64,000 nt of DNA, taken from assembly GCA_023238725.1 (NCBI GenBank), contig CM041531.1:21621643-21685642 (forward strand), read 5' to 3'. Below are positions 50,101 to 62,081 of the stretch, in pieces. This DNA comes from Scortum barcoo (taxonomy: Eukaryota > Chordata > Actinopteri > Centrarchiformes > Terapontidae). The position numbers were made by a program, and so were the translations under genes. The notes beneath the pieces were generated by a model. That model did not search any database. It was given only the letters and a program-made list of their open reading frames with translations, and was not told where the DNA came from. The number at the start of each line of letters is the position of its first letter. Within the stretch, counting starts at the first letter, position 1.

Positions 50101-50440
50101 AAGGTAAACAGAGGCCAGTTTAAATGGAAAACTTTAAAAGTTAGTATCTACAGTCGATATCACACAACAGTATGTAACTTCTTTATTGAATAAGAATGCA
50201 AGGTACATTACTTCAAATGAAAGAATGACACAGAAACAAATGAGAAGAGAGAAGGACAGACCAGAAATGGAAGAAATACAGAAAGTTGGAGAGATCATAG
50301 AGACAGGGACAATATTTTTAAAAAACATATCTTACCCTCTGCTTGTCTGGGTCGACATATCTAATGCCAAAGTAGTCTTTCTCCAGCAGGTTGAGATGGT
50401 GGCAGATGAGGTCAAACAAGTACTGTCCCTTGGCATCCCG
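30498..50440 (-). CDS. frmd5: FERM domain-containing protein 5, 13 exons, 5' end missing
   Basis: FERM-family protein that in mammals associates with adhesion components (p120-catenin, integrin beta-5) at the membrane. Minus-strand exons in transcript order: 50440-50336, 49031-48989, 48854-48776, 45391-45294, 41553-41430, 38801-38714, 38461-38373, 36896-36833, 36511-36420, 36319-36245, 36065-35997, 35891-35785, 31087-30498 (stop TGA at 30500-30498). All phases agree, giving 540 aa. FERM N (GQYLFDLICHHLNLLEKDYF), FERM M (VKRDLYHGRLLCKTSDAA), FERM C (AFLAFTPFGFTVLQGNRR, KTFHIYANQKE) and the FERM-adjacent region (VRTVSSSNLFFKGSRFRY) are in order. A hydrophobic membrane segment (VLRLFLVTIGLLFALLLLLI) and FRMD5-type tail (SDLDIAFLRDIRKTPEFQQF) close the protein. 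In human about 34 residues precede the first exon seen here, so exon 1 lies outside the window or was missed. Introns 36897-38372, 38802-41429, 45836-48775 and 49032-50335 show nothing recognised. Confidence 0.95.
31195..33530 (+). mobile_element. L2-clade LINE, 5'-truncated and decayed
   Basis: Non-LTR retrotransposon in the last frmd5 intron, antisense to frmd5. Readable pieces: GFVPQSFKVSVIKPLIKK and LANYRPISNLPF, then GVPQGSVLGPILFILYMLPL with the catalytic region decayed to CYDDDTQLYLS, then a 201-residue open C-terminal part at 31976-32581 (SSRLDYCNSLLSGCPNKSLK, VQNAAARVLTKTRKRDHITP, VFKNRLKTFLFDKAY). The 3' UTR includes GGGAGAGGGATCCCTCATCT and CAGACTGTAAAGCCTCCAGA, which I associate with fish L2 LINEs, and ends near ATAAATCTGAATTTGATTTG. 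Frameshifts and a deletion between the RT blocks make it inactive. It begins about 100 bases upstream of the terminal frmd5 exon acceptor. Confidence 0.8.
32876..32948 (+). repeat. Short tandem repeat ACTGGTTAAA-type
   Basis: Five to six imperfect units of ACTGGTTAAA(GT) inside the 3' part of the L2 LINE. Confidence 0.75.
34508..34748 (-). CDS. frmd5: Candidate alternative first coding exon of frmd5 (80 codons)
   Basis: Minus-strand ORF starting at ATG 34748-34746 in a strong context (GAGCCATGG), with an in-frame TGA two codons upstream. It reads MVKCLIRIKTKVNVHLRMIN, then basic and Pro/Ser-rich sequence, to a donor AACTGTGCAG|GTAAAAT at 34508/34507. The exon ends in phase 1 with G, exactly as the regular exon 35891-35785 does, so it would splice in frame to the terminal exon at 31087 and give a 276-aa protein lacking FERM but keeping the membrane segment. 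GC content is clearly higher than in the surrounding intron. There is no transcript evidence. The alternative is a chance ORF with a chance donor. Confidence 0.45.
42002..42715 (-). mobile_element. RTE-clade (Rex3-like) LINE fragment
   Basis: Internal fragment truncated at both ends, in the frmd5 intron 41554-45293 and in the same orientation as frmd5. In reverse complement it reads through the inter-domain and early RT region: AGTTGGCCTCAAGGAAGTTC, GACATTGTCGGGCGGTGGAA, then text corresponding to GKAPGVDEIRPE-type and VVPIFKKG-type motifs, matching the element at 22031-24981. Several indels; no intact ORF. Confidence 0.8.
44055..44615 (+). mobile_element. Solo LTR of an LTR retrotransposon (561 bp)
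   Basis: Bounded by TGTTACGTCCC at the left and GGGGAACGTAGCA at the right, so it begins TG and ends CA with imperfect inverted termini. The same 4 bases ATAC flank it (44051-44054 and 44616-44619), as a target-site duplication would. Inside, in the plus orientation, are TATATAAAG at 44441-44449 and AATAAA at 44507-44512, followed by TG/T-rich sequence, a plausible U3-R-U5 order. No internal gag-pol region is adjacent, so it is a recombined solo LTR. Superfamily not certain; Ty3/gypsy is most likely from duplication length and end sequence. Confidence 0.7.
44092..44139 (+). repeat. (CT)24 microsatellite within the solo LTR
   Basis: A perfect CT repeat of 48 bases located in the U3 part of the LTR. 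It generates spurious Ser-Leu and Arg-Glu repeat ORFs. Confidence 0.95.
45527..45835 (+). repeat. Dispersed fish repeat, copy 2 (GATCACCAAAGTCA-type)
   Basis: AAAGTCAGGGAATCACCAAA at 45527 and AAAAGTCAGGAGATCACCAA at 45647 show an internal duplicated unit of about 120 bases. It ends with GACCGACATTGCCATCACTA and CTTAGCATGGTC. It shares blocks with 61811-62081 (CAGGGGATCACCAAAG, ATTGCCATTCCTAGAGCC). Confidence 0.65.
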
Positions 50441-51540
50441 CTGAAAGAGAAATAACATGAGACAATTAATACAATGAACTTGCAATTAAGGGACAGTAGA
50501 GAAAGAAGGAGAGAGAGGAAATACAAAACAGAAACATTAATTTAACAGGACTCGACAGCCCCCAGACACAGTTAATGAACCCCCAGCAGATCAGTAGTGC
50601 ATATATATAAACACTCTAATCCAAAGTCTGGCCAGGTAGAGCAGCAAACATCACACATTATAAAAACTTAGATTTGAAAGATATTTTAAACATTGACAGT
50701 GTCACATCAAAATGATTTTTCCACTTTTCATCAGGATGTCCATTCTTTTGGAGCCTCTGAGAAGTTGGAGCGGCCACCAGAAAGTGTTTTAATATTTCAC
50801 CACCCTCAGGGGAGATATATGAGGACTATCAAATATTCATATCAAGGCAGCGGCCATCTGTGAAAGCTTTGAGAAATTTCTGCTGTAGAAAAAGACCTGA
50901 AAAAGCAGCGAGACAAGGTGTGGGCAAAGGAAAAGGCTGGGAAGGAGAGGAAGCCCTTATCATGCGATGCAGCACACATGTCTGACCCCTCCAAATACAC
51001 CAATAGCTTTTGTATCTTTTGTATCATTGAAGAGCCTGGAAAAACAAAGTTTACATTTTTATTTAGGCTGTTAAAATAATGAGCAATTGAGCTCACCATT
51101 TTCAAATGTACTGTGTGGTCTTGATCGGGTGTGGCAAGAGAAGAAACAGGCCTGCTCATCTGACAGGGGCAGTTACACTCACTGCGAGCATAAAGCTGCA
51201 TCTGCCCCAAAAGGCTCATTAAAAACCTGTTTTAATGAAGTCTTTATTTAGATTTTACTGCATCAATAAGGTACGTGGCAACAAGGCTGCCACAGGATGC
51301 ATAATAAAACATGAGCCAGCAATTGGAGCTTCGGCATAGGCAGAAAAAATCAACTCTGAACACTGACATGTATGAAACAGCCCCCTCTTGGGTGTACACA
51401 CAGACCCAGGCTGTAGACATGCTTGATAATATTAATCCAGTGTCAACACCATAAGCAATCTAAAAATGGTGTGCTGAGATGACACCTTCAAGTTAGCTGA
51501 TTTAGCTCCTTGTCAGGCTTCTTCATAACAAATAGTTCGG

Positions 51541-51675
51541 AATAGTTCAACACTTTGGGTGAGAAGAGTTTGAAAGACAATCAATGTCAGCACAGTAAAC
51601 ATGAAACTACAGCCAGTAGATGGGTAACTAAACTTAGCTTAGCTTAGCTTAGCGTAAAGACTAATTTGGAATCTA
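51541..51675 (+). mobile_element. Inverted-repeat (MITE-like) element, copy 3, fragment
   Basis: AATAGTTCAACACTTTGGGT, then AACATGAAACTACAGCCAGT and a TTAGC pentamer run, then GCGTAAAGACTAATTTGGA, in the same order as the arm of the family at 5098-5443. Only one arm is present. Confidence 0.5.
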
Positions 51676-53176
51676 CAAGCACCACAAATCAATAATTAAA
51701 TAGCATGTTATATTTATTTATCTGTACATTTTTCTGACTATTTCTAACTAAAATGGTTCTTTTATGGTGCATCACCAGGGACACCTGTGCATGCTTGCAT
51801 ACTGAATGCAGATTTCTCCAACTGTGCCATGTACACTTTACATACAGGCTATAGCCTTTCTTCATTCGGTGGCAAAGGACACTATAAAATATCCTACAGT
51901 GCCCTTCAGGAGAGACACTGCATTCACATAAGTGACACGAAACTGCACAGTCAGAGAAAGTCACAGGCAGATATATGAGAATGGACGTGGGAAAAGAGAA
52001 GAGAAAGACAAAACCAAAGAGACGGAGAAAAAAACACAACGGAGAGAGAGAACAATCAAGGCCAGTTGATCTGTCCCAGCATGCCACAGCACAGCGATTA
52101 AAAAGAGAGGACAGGAAAGGGACTGGTCCATTTTCACATGCGATTCCCGGTGAGACACATCATTTAAGACAATGTGAGAATGTCTGTGATGAAGTCTGTT
52201 CACACTTCTGTTTCACTCAATATCAGATCAAATGGCAGAACAAACACCCCTGAGGTAGCAAGTGGTTACTGCCCCACTTTGGATTAGACCTGTGCTATTG
52301 TCAGAGTCATACTGCACTTATTATTATAATATTCAGGACCAAAGAGCGACATTGTGAAGGGTTGCTTATTTCAAAATTATATAAATCACTGAAAAATTCA
52401 TTTTCACTACTTGCACTCCTCTCTGTTGATCAAAGAAAAATAAAGAACAATTCAGAATCATTTTGTACTGTTGTTCCAGGACCAGTATAAAATGTCTACA
52501 GCAACGTTTTCAGCTCAGCCTCTGAACTCAGAACTCACCAGGAACTCTCGTTCTTTCTCTCCCATTTTTCCTCTAATAATACATTTATGAAGCAGATGAA
52601 TAAATCCCCAGGATACACATGGATTTTTTGCTCAAGATAAAACATTTTCAACTGGCGCCTATGAGGCATCGTGTGAATTCACCCCACTACACCAGGTTTG
52701 TGTCAAATTGCATATTTCCATGAATTTGTATGCAATCACGCTGCTTCTGCAATTCCCACAGTCTTGTTTCACATCACATATTCTGTGCTTGTGCCAGCAC
52801 ATCATTGAAGCTACATTATGTCACATATTGAATAAAATAAAGCGCATATCACAGGTCTGTAAGATAATTATACTACACCAACAAAGCATCAAGGAGGCAT
52901 ATGCCTGAGTCAAGTCAGGGGATGCTATTCATGAATGATATCAGTTTTTAGTGGGTTTTTTTAAAAATCAAAATCACTGAACCAGATTTTCACTCCAAAG
53001 CATAACCTAACCTAAACCAATCAGGTTCACTTGTGTCAAGCTATGCACTTGCCAGACCTTTCCCAGGATGCACCGGGCTCCATCTCCTCTGTCAGTGTGT
53101 CTGTATGTCATTGTCACCACATACACCCTGACTCACCAAGACAGGCCTGCTGACTAGCCCAGCAGCAAAAATAGGA

Positions 53177-53204
<28 letters not shown>
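53177..53204 (+). repeat. (CA)14 microsatellite
   Basis: An uninterrupted AC/CA repeat of about 28 bases in the inferred frmd5 first intron. Confidence 0.9.
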
Positions 53205-53209
<5 letters not shown>

Positions 53210-55924
53210 TCTATGTGCAGTCTCACACATCCACATGGGGACCCTCAATCCTTCTTGCTCTATTATAAATGCCTTTGGTACACCTGTGAAACCTCTAGAT
53301 CCACAACATTTTCAGAGCCTGTACCTCCCACTCCCTCCATCTGCTGAGCACTGTAGTGTAAACTACAACGATGCCCAAAAAAGCCTTCCCAATTAATCAT
53401 GTTGTTACTGCCTGTTTCCTTCTATGCGTGCACCAGCATGTTTGTGTGCGCCGTGCTTAAGTGTGTGTGTCGGTCCGTATTTCCATGTGCGTGTGAGAAG
53501 TTACTGATGATCGATGTCCAAGTTAGTAGTTACGAAACAACAACAGAGAGGCAGGGTGATTTATCTCAGTGCAACACTTTAGCAAATAAATGAGAAGGAA
53601 TGAGACGTATTAACAGAGGCCATTCATGAGGAATTCTTCAATGCCTCGCTGAACATTTTCTCAGTCCCAAAAACAAGCTGGAGTGCTTTTTATAGCACCA
53701 GTACGATGTCACACACTTTCTACAATGGATTTATCAGATGTTAGAATAGATTTTAAAAAGGAAGGACTTAATAAAGAGCTCCTGATCTCGAGTCCTCCAT
53801 TGTACATTACAATGGAGGGTAATCTTATTGTTCCTGGTAATTTACCTGACTCTGCACTCTGATGCAGTTTGTAACGATGCGATCGAAGCACACTCTAACT
53901 TTGCTCCGCTCTCATTGCCCTGCTTGACTAAACAGCCACAGAAGCTGCAGAGTCTCTCTCGCCCATAGGCAGCTGACCAAACACTTGTAATGTATATGTG
54001 GTGTTGAGTTGCATACTGATGAGACACACTGAACTTCACTGAGCTGACCGGGGCTCCACTGGGACACAAAGACAGGCTTTGAGGCAGAAACATTATCGAT
54101 CTGAAGTTAAGTGTTCTTCAACATCCTTATAAGATTTAAACCCAAAGACAAGCTGCAATACACTGGTGGCTACAGTGAGGAAATACTATACGTTGCCAGT
54201 TACAGCACTGTTTAATTGTTTTTGACTAGATAAACTGCACATTTTTTATGTGGTTTGTGGTCATGTGATTTCGGTGTGGGAATTGCTTCTCTCACAGTTT
54301 TCACTCCCTGAGGTTTTATTGCTGTAGGGGAAATAATTAGATCAATGCTATCCTCGGATTAAAACCCTTTTACTGCCAAAACATGAGGGAATCGGGAAAT
54401 AAAATAACCTGCTATTGAGATAAATGACCTCACAGTTAAGAACTTATACAATAAGCTGTGCTGTGGGATTGATTTTTCTTTTTTTTTTTCTCAACATAAG
54501 GACTTTACACTGACCCTCAAATACACTGTGAGCAAATTCTTAATGATGCAGCCCACTGTAGGTCTGAAAAACTGTGAACTGTGACCTCTCATGAATGTAA
54601 ATATGCAATCCATCAATTGATCATTAGACACTGCAAGTGTCATTTGCATAATCTTTGACATGCCAGGTGAGCAAGTCTTACATTTTTGTTATAAACTTTA
54701 AAAAGAAGCAGGAAAATCTAAAAAGCACTGCACTGAGGTTGTAGTAATTGGGCTTAAGAAAAAAACAAAACAGATTTCATGAGTTTTAATCAGTAATGCT
54801 ACATCACATTTCAGAGTAAACAAAGCGTGGCTTAAACATTGCCTACTGTCCTCTTGTCACATTACGTTGCAGAGAAGTGAAACTATTAATGAGCTTAATG
54901 TCAGCCTGTTTTCCTATGGGTTCATTTGGAATTAGTCTGTCCTGACTTACAGTCACTAACAGACTTGTAGCTGAATATGACATGAATATCTGTTTATGTC
55001 CTGCATATATGTGTACCAGCTAGACTGCTTTCATGCTTCTCTCCAAAGCAAAGATCTCTCTTTATGCACTCAAGTCTGTCTGATGATGCAATCTAATTTA
55101 TCTAATGACTGTAGGGTTTTTAAGACCTCCTTTGATATTTGTTTCCATTATAAACCAGCTGAATACCCTCGTGTGAGATTAGTTAGGGTGCCCCGAAACA
55201 TATTCACAGCAGTTTGGAAAAACTTGATCAGACTCAGTGATTATTATAAGCCTTTTTTGCCATATGACCCAGTGTTACTTGAAGCAACATCATCTGAATA
55301 ATCATAGTGAAAGCCCAGTGTGTCAGTACATATGGTAAAATGTGACATATAATAAATATAACTATTTATAACTATAACTGAAACAAACAGTGATGCTATG
55401 GCACAGCAAATGCAGTTTTACAAAAATAGAGGAGGTGCGGCCATGATTATCTTGTCAGCTTCCATCCAGTTCATGTGGAAGTCATTACGGTCTGGTTTTT
55501 CATTTCACTGGCCCTCTGTGGTCAGGAGAAATGGCTGCCCCAAAGGTCCTGTGCTCTATCTGTTGTGTGTGTATGCTTTTACAAGTGTTTTTGAGATTTG
55601 GTTGACTTGGATGTAGCTTAGAGGCCAGTCTTTAAACCATCTTGCACAATGAAATAATCTAAACCCATGGTAGTAACTGACATACAATCACAAACATATA
55701 CAGGGGTGAGTAAAAGTAAAGAATCAGAGAATCAGCAGGCCAGATGTACTGCAACTTTTGAGGTCATAAAAATAAGAATACTGGCATGAGAGATGTTTGA
55801 GGAGATCACAAAAAGAGAGAGTTTCAGTTGGTCTTATAGACACTCTCGCAAACTCTCATCCGACTCTTGCCCAGACTGTCCTGACAGATGGGGCTTGCGG
55901 TGGTGGAAAGGAGACTTTAACAGA

Positions 55925-56640
55925 CTGTCAAACTACAAATTCAGGAGGAACAATCCAGATCATACAGTGCATCAGCTCTTCAGTTTTCGTATGGACACTG
56001 GAGGGGAGTTTGCTCATCCACTCTCCACATGTTTTGTCTACTTGGTAAAGGCTCACGAAAGTATCTCTTAGGTTGTCTACTTGTGTTGTGTCTGTGGGGA
56101 TATAGGGCCCCTGCTATGAGCCTTTGGGGGCTTGTAACAAGAGAGAAAGTTGTATCCACATTATTGGCAGGAAATCAGGTGCATTCTCATTGGGTGTTGT
56201 ACCCTGCCAAAATAAGAGACAGAGTCTCAAGGTGCAGCTGCTCATCCAGATTGGTGAGTTCAGTGTTGCTGCACTGTCACTGGGAAGCCAAAATGACCTT
56301 CCTTTGCTGGCCGCTTTGAGTTTGCCCTTAAGAGCGGGGTGACGGTAAATGAGAAATAAGCTCAGTAACATTTCTGGTCTTTCACAGAGGAAGTAGCCAG
56401 CTGAGGTGGTTCGACAAGCCGATTAGGATGCCTCCTGGATGCACCTCTGTCATGGTATTCTGGGTAAGTCCCACAAGATAGAAACCCAGGGCAAACACAG
56501 AAGACGCTGTAGGGATTATGTACTTTGTTTGGATAGTGAATGCCTCAGAATCCCACAGGGGGAATTTGTCTGCCACTGCAAGTCGGACTCAGATAAGCAT
56601 TAGAAAATGGATGGATGATGTATGCAATTTAATAACTATT
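55925..56640 (+). mobile_element. Highly decayed RTE/Rex3-like LINE remnant
   Basis: The plus strand retains ATTCAGGAGGAACAATCCAG and GAGGGGAGTTTGCTCATCCA followed by CACATGTTTTGTCTACTTGG, matching the RT region. CAGCTGAGGTGGTTCGACAA then GCCGATTAGGATGCCTCCTG matches the C-terminal SQLRWF and RMPPG coding blocks. It ends at ATGGATGGATGATG. Many indels; no ORF left. It is the oldest-looking of the three copies here and is antisense to frmd5. Confidence 0.65.
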
Positions 56641-59479
56641 CATCGTGGCAAAAGCAGAAGTAATAGTAAAGGTAACTGTAAATAGTAACAGCGGTTGTTA
56701 GGCTTGTGCTGGTAGTTACAGTAGAAATTTGTGTTGACCTGCCTGTTCCTATGTTTATGTATGTAATATGTTTCTCATGGGAAATGAACTATGTTAGTGA
56801 TAGTAGTAATAGTATGGGGGTGTGCAGCGGACAGCCATGATATTAGCCACAGTGACTCATGGGTAAATGAGATTAGTGCAGGCCTGTCAGTGCGAGAGGA
56901 ATGTATTAAACAAGCAGAGGCCCGTAAGTGCTTTATGGAAGCACGCGCAGCGTTTCATCACAGCTATAATAAAAGTGATAAACGGAGAGATGGAAATAAC
57001 ACAGACGGGGGCCAAATGATCACTGTGGTCCTCAGTGGAGCATCAGCTGCAGCACGCCGCTCCCTCGGCCTGGCCAGGCCTTGCGTCAGATTAATTATTG
57101 AGAGGGGTTCCATATCAGCTTGGGAAACACCACATCAATAAATGATAGTGTCACTTTAAGCTAAGGGGTAGAGATTGCAACAACTGAGCAAACGGTCCTG
57201 AAAGGTTACTGCTTCTAGAGTGGCATCTAGTAATGCTAGTACTCAACAATGTTTTGCTTCAGTTTTGTATTAACGCCCATTTCTTTGGAGCTCAACTGCA
57301 GAATTGATAATTAGCATATCTCAATGTCCCACTGCATGATCTTTATGCTGATTTTCACTGTTCTTAAAGTTGCTGCTTCCAAAGCTGCAAGCAGCAAAGC
57401 CTGTAAATGGCTTACTATAATGTTATGATATGGTAATGTGTACTTTCCATACTCTGGAGAGCAGGCACAGAAGTGAAAGACCGTAGTGGATGTTTCTGTC
57501 AGTCCTCAGCTGAATGGTATTAGAAGATTTACACTCAACATGCCTTCCCTGACAATATGATGGAAGCAATAAATCAGCTATATTACAAAGCGTGTGCATT
57601 TTGACTGACTTCAAAGTAATACAGAGCAGGTACAAACAACTTGATGATGTAATAGTTGTACTATGAATGTGATTAAGCTGGTGATGTACACTGTAGGCTA
57701 AAGAAGCTTCTTGGTAGAGCTAAAATAATGAATAAATTTGCAAAATATGGTGATGGTGGACCAATTCAGCGACAACTTATTTCTGTTGAGAGGATTAATC
57801 TTTTAAATGTAATATGAACTGGATAATTGGGTAGTGATCCCTTGCAATGCAACTAAGGGTCTCATTCTTGGCATTTTACTAAGTAGTTTTGGTCAATTAT
57901 ATTTTCCTTTTCTTTCTCAATACACTTACTAGCAACTCTAAAGCGATGGCCAAGACCGAAATCAAAATTAAGACCCAAGTGGGATATGGGTGAGTGGGAC
58001 ATTGTTTGCTTCAGCATACTACACATGAAGAGCATGTAGGAAACAGTTTTTCCAAGTGACACCAATTCAGTCAGACTCATCTAAAAACACAAGGCCACAA
58101 ACCAATAGAAGATGCCGACTATGGAAAAAAATGTTAATAAAACCCCATTCACTGATAATCCTAAAGGGGGTGACTCACACCACTGCTTATAGATTAGACT
58201 CTCATTGTAAGTCCCCAAAAACTGTTTAAGACTAGATCTGGATCTTTATTTAGCTGCACAGCCATTACTTTACATTTGGCTGTGTGCTGGTGATTAATTC
58301 TTGCTGCACAGCACTGTGGCACTTATTTAAATTGCTCAGGCTATATTACTCATCCCCAGATATAAACTCAATAAAACTAAAAAAACACAACACTGTGTGT
58401 GAAATAATTCTGTGCAAATGTCTGTTTTATACAGCTGAGCTTCTACAGTGTAATTGCTTTAACATTTTATATTACTTTTTTACTTTCAAGTGGGGTATTT
58501 TGACTTTTCTTGAACAGAACTTGCATAAACATTTTAGTAAAACATTTCTTTACACTTTAGACTGCAATAACTTACGGACACATTTGGTTACTGATTCCAG
58601 CTGTCAAAGCCATTGATTTGGATTTTTACTAAAATTGCACACAATTTGACACTCTCAAAGACAGAATCAACAAAACAATTGAAAAACTGAAACCTGTTTT
58701 ATTCAGCATAATACACCTCTATCATACCCTTTTTATGTTCACTTACATGCCCCTAAAACCCCCTTAGCTGCAACACGGAAAGACAGCGATCCTCTTAAAA
58801 GATGTTCACTGTCAGCAGGCTGCCGTCTTATTGCCCTTGGACTCTGCGATGCTGGGAGTGCACTCGCAATCACTGCTCAGTTGTGTAAATCCTTTCTTGT
58901 TTGGATAGTGAGGCTCAGACTCCCAGGGGCTCCATTACAGAGATGCCACGGTGGGGAGAAGTGGCCCTGGGAGCATGAAACCCATAACAGTTACAGGGAA
59001 AACCATACTCTAGGTAAGGAACGTTTTGAGAGAGGAAAGAAGGGGACAGAACTGTTTCAAATGAAACGGAAATGTTTCAAAGTGGGAGTGCAGCTGAATG
59101 CTTGCACTCTGTAGAGAGAGGTAAACGCTGGAGCCGTGTCTGGCATTTAAACAAGCTCTGCAGCAATGTATGCCCAGTCAACATTTTCACTGTAGGCTCA
59201 CAGTCTAACCTTAGCTATTCAAAAAGGCAAGGCGTGTTTACAGAGAAGCAATTCAAAGTGTTTGACATAAAACAGAAAAGGCAATAAGAAAAGAAGGCCA
59301 AGGCAATGCACAAAAAGACACATTGAAATAAGATTAAGTAGTAGTGAATGGTAAAATTAAAAAAAATAATAATCAAAGCTAAAATGGAAAGAATTAGATA
59401 AAACAGAAAAATAAAAATTATAGTAGAGTTCAAGGTATAAAGAAATAGTCCAAAATGTTATTTGATAAAAGTTAGTTAC

Positions 59480-60000
59480 AAACAGAAAAGTCTTAAGCCT
59501 TGATTTAAAAGCAGACCTCAAGTTTTCTGGAGGCGTGAACGCTGATTGCTGCTTCTCCATGTTAAGTTTTGACTCTGGGGACAGTTCATAGTGGAGCAGC
59601 AGACCAGAAAAGTATTCTGCCTCTAAACCACTGAGTGCTTCACAAACCAACAGTAGTATTAAGAATAAATAAAAAAATTGATTCTCTGACAAACAGAAGG
59701 CCAATTTGAAGATCTGAGAACTGGAGTCATGTGGTTTCCCCTGGTCTCTAGCAAAGACCTGTAAAGACAGAGTTACGTTGGCCGAACATACTGAAGATAA
59801 AGAGGTGGAGATTTTTTTTCTAAATACTGCTGAGATGTGGATCTTAATATTCTTAGGGTGATTATAGGCAGATTTGGTAGTTGTCTTAATGTAGCTATTG
59901 AAATCTGGCTTTGAGTAAATAACTACACCAAGATTTCTGGCCTGGTTTGTGGTCTTTCACATTAGCGACTCACTGATTTTTAATCATATTGATCTACAAT
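59480..60000 (-). mobile_element. L2-clade LINE remnant (3' end of RT gene)
   Basis: On the minus strand the residues AFTPPENLRSAFKSRLKTFL and ELSPESKLNMEKQQSA match the C-terminal end of L2-type RT proteins, compare VFKNRLKTFLFDKAY in the element at 31195-33530. Further upstream, reverse-complement sequence corresponds to the ARNLGV (decayed), YYHL-NIS and HWLP blocks at about 59950-59690. Fragmentary and non-functional. Confidence 0.6.
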
Positions 60001-61810
60001 ACTCCCTTTCAGGTGAAAATCAGGGAAAGAACTTAATCAGTGTTGATCATATCTTGATCTATTTTAGATGTATGAACTGCACACAGAACAGGTGATGAGC
60101 ATCACAGTGGGACCATATTGATAAATTACGGAGATCTCATTGCATGTGCTGGTTTTAAGAGATGCATTGTCAGCTGTATTTGAGAGTGCTCTTTCCTCCT
60201 AAATTTCCAGCTATTATTGTGTCTATACGACATGGCTGGTATGACGTTAGCAGATACACCCGGGACAGAACATACAGAATCAATAAAACCGGCACTTTCA
60301 GGTATACCATGCCGTCTCCTTCAGCTGAGATAAGACACATGAACTGGAAACCTTCAGTCTACTCTGGAGTAGTATCAGCTTGTTACATTCGTATATTATT
60401 TCACGCTATTTTAGCTAATAGCAACAAAATCAGGAAATATAAGAAACACTTGCAGAAATTGGAGATAAATCTACACAAGATTTCTTTTTATCTAAATGAT
60501 GAACGTGTACTACAGATATGCCTTAAAAATACTGTAGGGATCATGCTCTAGTGTACTGAATGTGCACAGTATAATTTCATGCAAATTACAGATCAACAGT
60601 GATGCAATTTCCAGTTACAAAAAGCAAGCGAGCCGACCCTGGCCTGAAGATATTACTGATGTGTAATTTTTCTCACATTAAACTATTACTGTCATTCTGA
60701 GCTGAGTCTTTTAAGAAATGAGGGGACACTCTAAATTGAATCCACTAAACTGTGCCAAAAATCTGGAACATAGCCTCTGATCACAAGAGACTTTCTGCAA
60801 ATAGAAATGTAATATTCGCCACACTTTCATTGATTGAAAGAGGTTTCAAGCATCAGACCTTACTTTAGTCTTGGAACTTATTTAGACACATAACTGCAAT
60901 TACAAATCTAATACAGCAGTTCCTGTTTGACGAGCACTTACTGTACATGTTTGACTAAATTCAATTTATGGTATGTATGATAATATAATGCTATACCATG
61001 TTTTATCATTCTATTAACTGTGGCCCTTCTTCAGATACAATTAAAGCACCACTGCAGGCAAACTCCTTCATACCTGATACATCTGGCATCTGTCAGGGTG
61101 TTGTGACATCTCTTAGACAGGCTCCAATAGAAAGCTCATTACAGGCAAGCATGCTAAGGGCTGAAAATAAAAATCAAGTAAACAAAAAAATAACCTATCA
61201 CTCATCTTCAGTTCAATTACACTGACAGTATAATATTGTCTTGCATGTATAATGATGGCAAAATGTTTTTTTCTCAAAGCTCTGTGACTGTGACAAATAT
61301 GAGACAAGAAGAGCTCACAGCTCAACAAACTGAGCCTACATGCTTATATCATTTGTTGTGGCTGTTTTATCAGCCTTATACCTATGATAAAATGACTAAG
61401 AAGAGTCATCATTGTTGTGGTAAATGTGTAAGAACAAGCAAATGCTTATAGTCTGGTTAGAAAGAGTTAAAGAAAGGCGGTGTTTGGGTCACGCTGCTTG
61501 CCCTTTTCCTACCACTTCCCTGAGAAGTACTGACTAAGAAATAGATGGATGATTCTGGCAAACATCAGAAAGAATTGTGGGCGATGAATCAGCAAAATGA
61601 CAGTACCAAAAATTAAAGGAGCAGAAAAAAAACAGAATTACATTACATTACATTACCTTTGGATTAGTGATGAAGAAGTATTGTTACACCCAGGTGGATT
61701 CAGTGTCACTGAAACATGTTAGCTTTGCTAAAATGTAGAATCAGTCCAGTGTTTTAATTTAGATAAGGACTGCAGGATAAATAAAACTCTATTCACCACT
61801 TTAGTTTACA

Positions 61811-62081
61811 GTGTTAGCATGTTAACATTTGCTAATCAGTGCTAAACACAGAAGACCCTAAGGATGATGGGAACCTCATTAGTATCTGGTGTTTGGTCAT
61901 AATCCAAACTGTTGGACAAATTGCAATTTTTGACTCAATGACGCTGCTAGATGACTTAGTCAGGGGATCACCAAAGACTTCTGAGGCTGGTCCATCAACC
62001 TTCGTACAAAATTTCATAGTAATCTAATAGTTGCTGAGATATTGATATTGCCATTCCTAGAGCCACACTGCTACCATGGCT
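61811..62081 (+). repeat. Dispersed fish repeat, copy 3 (TTAGCATG-type)
   Basis: GTTAGCATGTTAACATTTGC, GTATCTGGTGTTTGGTCATA, TTGGACAAATTGCAATTTTT, CAGGGGATCACCAAAG and CATTCCTAGAGCC in order. It shares the first half with 872-1082 (opposite strand) and the second half with 45527-45835. Confidence 0.65.

Noticed and set aside
61640..61665. TTACA pentamer run considered as a CRISPR-like or satellite array
   Set aside because: Only a few short units, no spacers and a eukaryotic context; a trivial microsatellite.
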